This document shows, one piece after another, positions 4,418 to 5,828 of a DNA stretch of 5,828 nucleotides (position 1 is its first letter; each line of letters begins with the position of its first letter). Under the pieces are notes generated by a model. It did no database searches. It had not been told where the DNA came from and saw nothing but the letters and a program-made list of their open reading frames with translations. Made by a program: the position numbers and the translations under genes. This stretch comes from Methanoculleus sp. (GTDB lineage Archaea; Halobacteriota; Methanomicrobia; Methanomicrobiales; Methanoculleaceae): the NCBI GenBank assembly GCA_028698765.1, contig JAQVVW010000111.1, positions 1 to 5,828 on the forward strand, given 5' to 3'.

Positions 4418-5365
4418 TCAGATGAACCCGAAGGACTTCAGCGTCACTTCGGGGTTGACGGCGCCCACGTGGTAGACCTTGCCCTCGGAGAGCTCGTTGA
4501 TGACGACCTCCGCCGGGGAGAAGAGCGAGGTGTCGATCTGGTAGAAGTCGAAGTTGGCTTCCTTGAAGATGTCGTAGAACGGCTTCCCGTATCCCTTGGA
4601 CGTGTTGCTCGGGATCTTGTCAAGGTAGTCCTTGATCTCCGGGGCGTTCATCGTCAGCATGATGCTGCCGTGGTAGATCGTCGCGTCGTTGGTGCAGCCC
4701 ATCGCCCTCGTGCCGTCCTTCTTGACGGGCGCGATCGGGGCGTGGCCGATACCCGCGGTGATCTTCTTCGTGTCGAAGCCGAGCTCGTTCAGCTTGTAGA
4801 CCGCGGTCTCCACGCAGCGGCCGGCGACCTGGACCGAGCCGACGATCGACGCCGTCGGGGCGACGACCGCGCAGGTGTTCGCCACGTCCACGTTGCACTC
4901 TTCGGCGATCTTCTCCATCACCGCGGCGTTCGGGAGGTGGTCGCTCTCGAGGCAGATGACCGCGTAATCGAACTCGTCCTCATACTCGATCACCTCGTAG
5001 GTGTGCTTGGGCTTCAGGGAGAGCGCCCGCGCGGGGCCGCTCCCCATCGCGAAGTACTTGTTGACGTTGATCGTCCAGCCCGCCTTCTGGGCGCCGAGGC
5101 ACGCAATCGACGGGAAGTCGGTGCTGACCTCGATGAACGGCATGGGGAACTCCTTGATCCGGCCCATCGAAATGTCGACCTCGCCGAGCCCGCCCATGCA
5201 GATCTCGGTGAACCGCCTTCCCGTCAGGTACCCGCCCGGAGTGCTGACGCCGCAGTCAACGATGCGTGCGCCGTTGTCGAGCTCGTGCGGGACGGCATTG
5301 AACTCCTCGGCGTATTCGAAGAGTTCCTCAAAAATATCCAGTGCCAGTTCGTTCACGCTGAGCAT
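4418..5365 (-). CDS. mch: Methenyl-tetrahydromethanopterin cyclohydrolase
   Basis: Mch interconverts 5-formyl- and 5,10-methenyl-tetrahydromethanopterin in the cytoplasm, an early step in CO2 reduction to methane. The 315-residue protein has the normal family length and is colinear with it: VDCGVSTPGG (36-45), CMGGL (56-60), the signature KYFAMGSGPARAL (103-115), APTASIVGSVQVAGRCVET (169-187), GHAPIAPV (207-214), TNDATIYHG (225-233) and YGKPFYDIF (259-267). Arg183 and Glu186, which I recall as the catalytic pair in the Archaeoglobus enzyme, are present at exactly these positions. The ATG at 5365 is chosen over an in-frame TTG at 5389 because a GAGGT ribosome binding site sits 7 nt before it and the family begins MxSVNE. 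Its upstream neighbour is orc1 on the same strand, 46 nt away. The gene is intact, and its even, conserved character contrasts with the decayed genes left of the tRNA. Confidence 0.98.
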   Translation of the reverse strand: MLSVNELALDIFEELFEYAEEFNAVPHELDNGARIVDCGVSTPGGYLTGRRFTEICMGGLGEVDISMGRIKEFPMPFIEVSTDFPSIACLGAQKAGWTINVNKYFAMGSGPARALSLKPKHTYEVIEYEDEFDYAVICLESDHLPNAAVMEKIAEECNVDVANTCAVVAPTASIVGSVQVAGRCVETAVYKLNELGFDTKKITAGIGHAPIAPVKKDGTRAMGCTNDATIYHGSIMLTMNAPEIKDYLDKIPSNTSKGYGKPFYDIFKEANFDFYQIDTSLFSPAEVVINELSEGKVYHVGAVNPEVTLKSFGFI

Positions 5366-5372
5366 GTGGAAA

Positions 5373-5411
5373 ACCTCATCAGAGTACAAACGGTGGGGGA
5401 ACTGATAAGGA
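5373..5411 (-). promoter_or_regulatory. Ribosome binding site and possible promoter of mch
   Basis: GAGGT at 5377-5373 lies 7 nt before the ATG at 5365 and decides the mch start. TCCTTATCAG (about 5402-5411), just after the orc1 stop, is a TATA-like candidate that would start transcription near 5380. Read-through from orc1 is an alternative. Confidence 0.4.
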
Positions 5412-5828
5412 TTATGAAATCGTCTGCTCCTGCCCCAGGTGCTCCAGCACGCGCCCGGGATCGTACCGGAGGCTGATCAACCGCGTCCGCCCCCTTCCCT
5501 GGCGGTAGTGGAGGTTCAAGAGCCGCATCGAATCGAACTTCTGGATGATCTCGTAGAACTTGGTGTAACTGACCCCGCCCCCCTCTTCTTTTATGAAGCG
5601 GTAGACGTCGCCGGCGTTCATCTCCTTATCGTCGCGGGCCGACATATCCGCGATCCTGGCCAGCACCTCCCGCTCCTCGGCCTTGAGCGCCCGTAGCGAG
5701 AACGCGAGATGGAGGTACCGGGAGACCTCGTATGCCTTGCAGACGTCTTCCCGCTCGACCGACCGACGCGCCTCCCTCTCGGCGTTCAGGGCCGCACGCT
5801 TCAGGAGGTCGATACCGACGCGGAGGTC
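5412..5828 (-). CDS. Orc1/Cdc6-family replication initiator, C-terminal part (runs off the window)
   Basis: The 138 visible residues form the end of a second Orc1/Cdc6 protein. They begin with the sensor-2 helix (DLRVGIDLLKRAA, at the window edge), followed by the lid helices (RRSVEREDVCKAYEVSRYL). The winged-helix domain then runs about 45-130, with LKAEEREVLARIADMS, a SYTKFYEIIQKFDSMRLL recognition region and a GRGRTRLISLRYDPGRVL wing. It aligns throughout with the complete paralogue at 2215-1049 (for example DVRVGIDLLRAA, RRRVGPEDV, LRYDAGDVV). The ATPase half lies beyond 5828. Its position beside mch, right of the tRNA, suggests it is the chromosomal copy. It ends with TAA at 5412, 46 nt before mch on the same strand. 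The GTG at 5666 inside the frame is not the start. Confidence 0.93.
   Translation of the reverse strand, partial: DLRVGIDLLKRAALNAEREARRSVEREDVCKAYEVSRYLHLAFSLRALKAEEREVLARIADMSARDDKEMNAGDVYRFIKEEGGGVSYTKFYEIIQKFDSMRLLNLHYRQGRGRTRLISLRYDPGRVLEHLGQEQTIS

Noticed and set aside
5366..5389. TTG at 5389 as the mch start
   Set aside because: It would place the GAGGT ribosome binding site inside the gene and add eight residues not found at the usual family N-terminus.
4238..5476. Long plus-strand open frame of 412 codons opposite mch
   Set aside because: It mirrors the highly conserved mch gene, is rich in Arg, Asp and Val as expected of an antisense frame in GC-rich DNA, and has no ribosome binding site or recognisable domain.
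1..5828. CRISPR array or insertion-sequence ends
   Set aside because: No regularly spaced repeats and no transposase or matched terminal repeats with target duplications were seen.

Overview
The window looks like a piece of a GC-rich methanogenic archaeon, most likely Methanomicrobiales (Methanoculleus-like). This rests on an intact mch gene (methenyl-tetrahydromethanopterin cyclohydrolase, a core step of methanogenesis), two Orc1/Cdc6-type archaeal replication initiators, a tRNA-Val without an encoded CCA end, TATA-like boxes, strong GAGGTGA-type ribosome binding sites and oligo-T terminators. The genus is an inference from protein flavour only.

Layout. Positions 1-862 (minus strand) hold a tightly coupled three-gene operon: an unknown 91-aa protein, an unknown 105-aa protein and the 5' part of a plasmid/phage-type primase-like replication protein. 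They are joined by 4-nt stop/start overlaps, and the primase carries a 1-nt frameshift near 61-64. Positions 863-1048 are an AT-rich spacer with the operon's probable promoter, a striking 8-bp inverted repeat around a TATA-like element, and the terminator of the next gene. A complete Orc1/Cdc6 paralogue follows (2215 to 1049, minus). Upstream of it lies a toxin-antitoxin pair (minus): the antitoxin is intact and the MazF/PemK-type toxin is frameshifted near 2604-2608. Positions 2824-3077 are a poorly coding, partly AT-rich stretch. Then come an unknown 168-aa protein (minus) and, divergent from it, an 81-aa coiled-coil plus membrane-segment protein (plus).

A tRNA-Val(TAC) gene at 4090-4163 (minus) ends with its 3' end facing all of the above. 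Beyond its 5' side lie core genes: mch (5365 to 4418) and the C-terminal half of a second Orc1/Cdc6 (5828 to 5412).

Interpretation. The tRNA appears to mark a border between conserved chromosome (right) and an accessory block (left) containing a primase, an extra replication initiator, a TA module and unknown small proteins. This is what an integrated plasmid or provirus at a tRNA 3' end would look like. Two frameshifts in the accessory block suggest decay, although sequencing or assembly error cannot be excluded. No integrase, attachment-site repeat, CRISPR array or insertion sequence is visible in the window.
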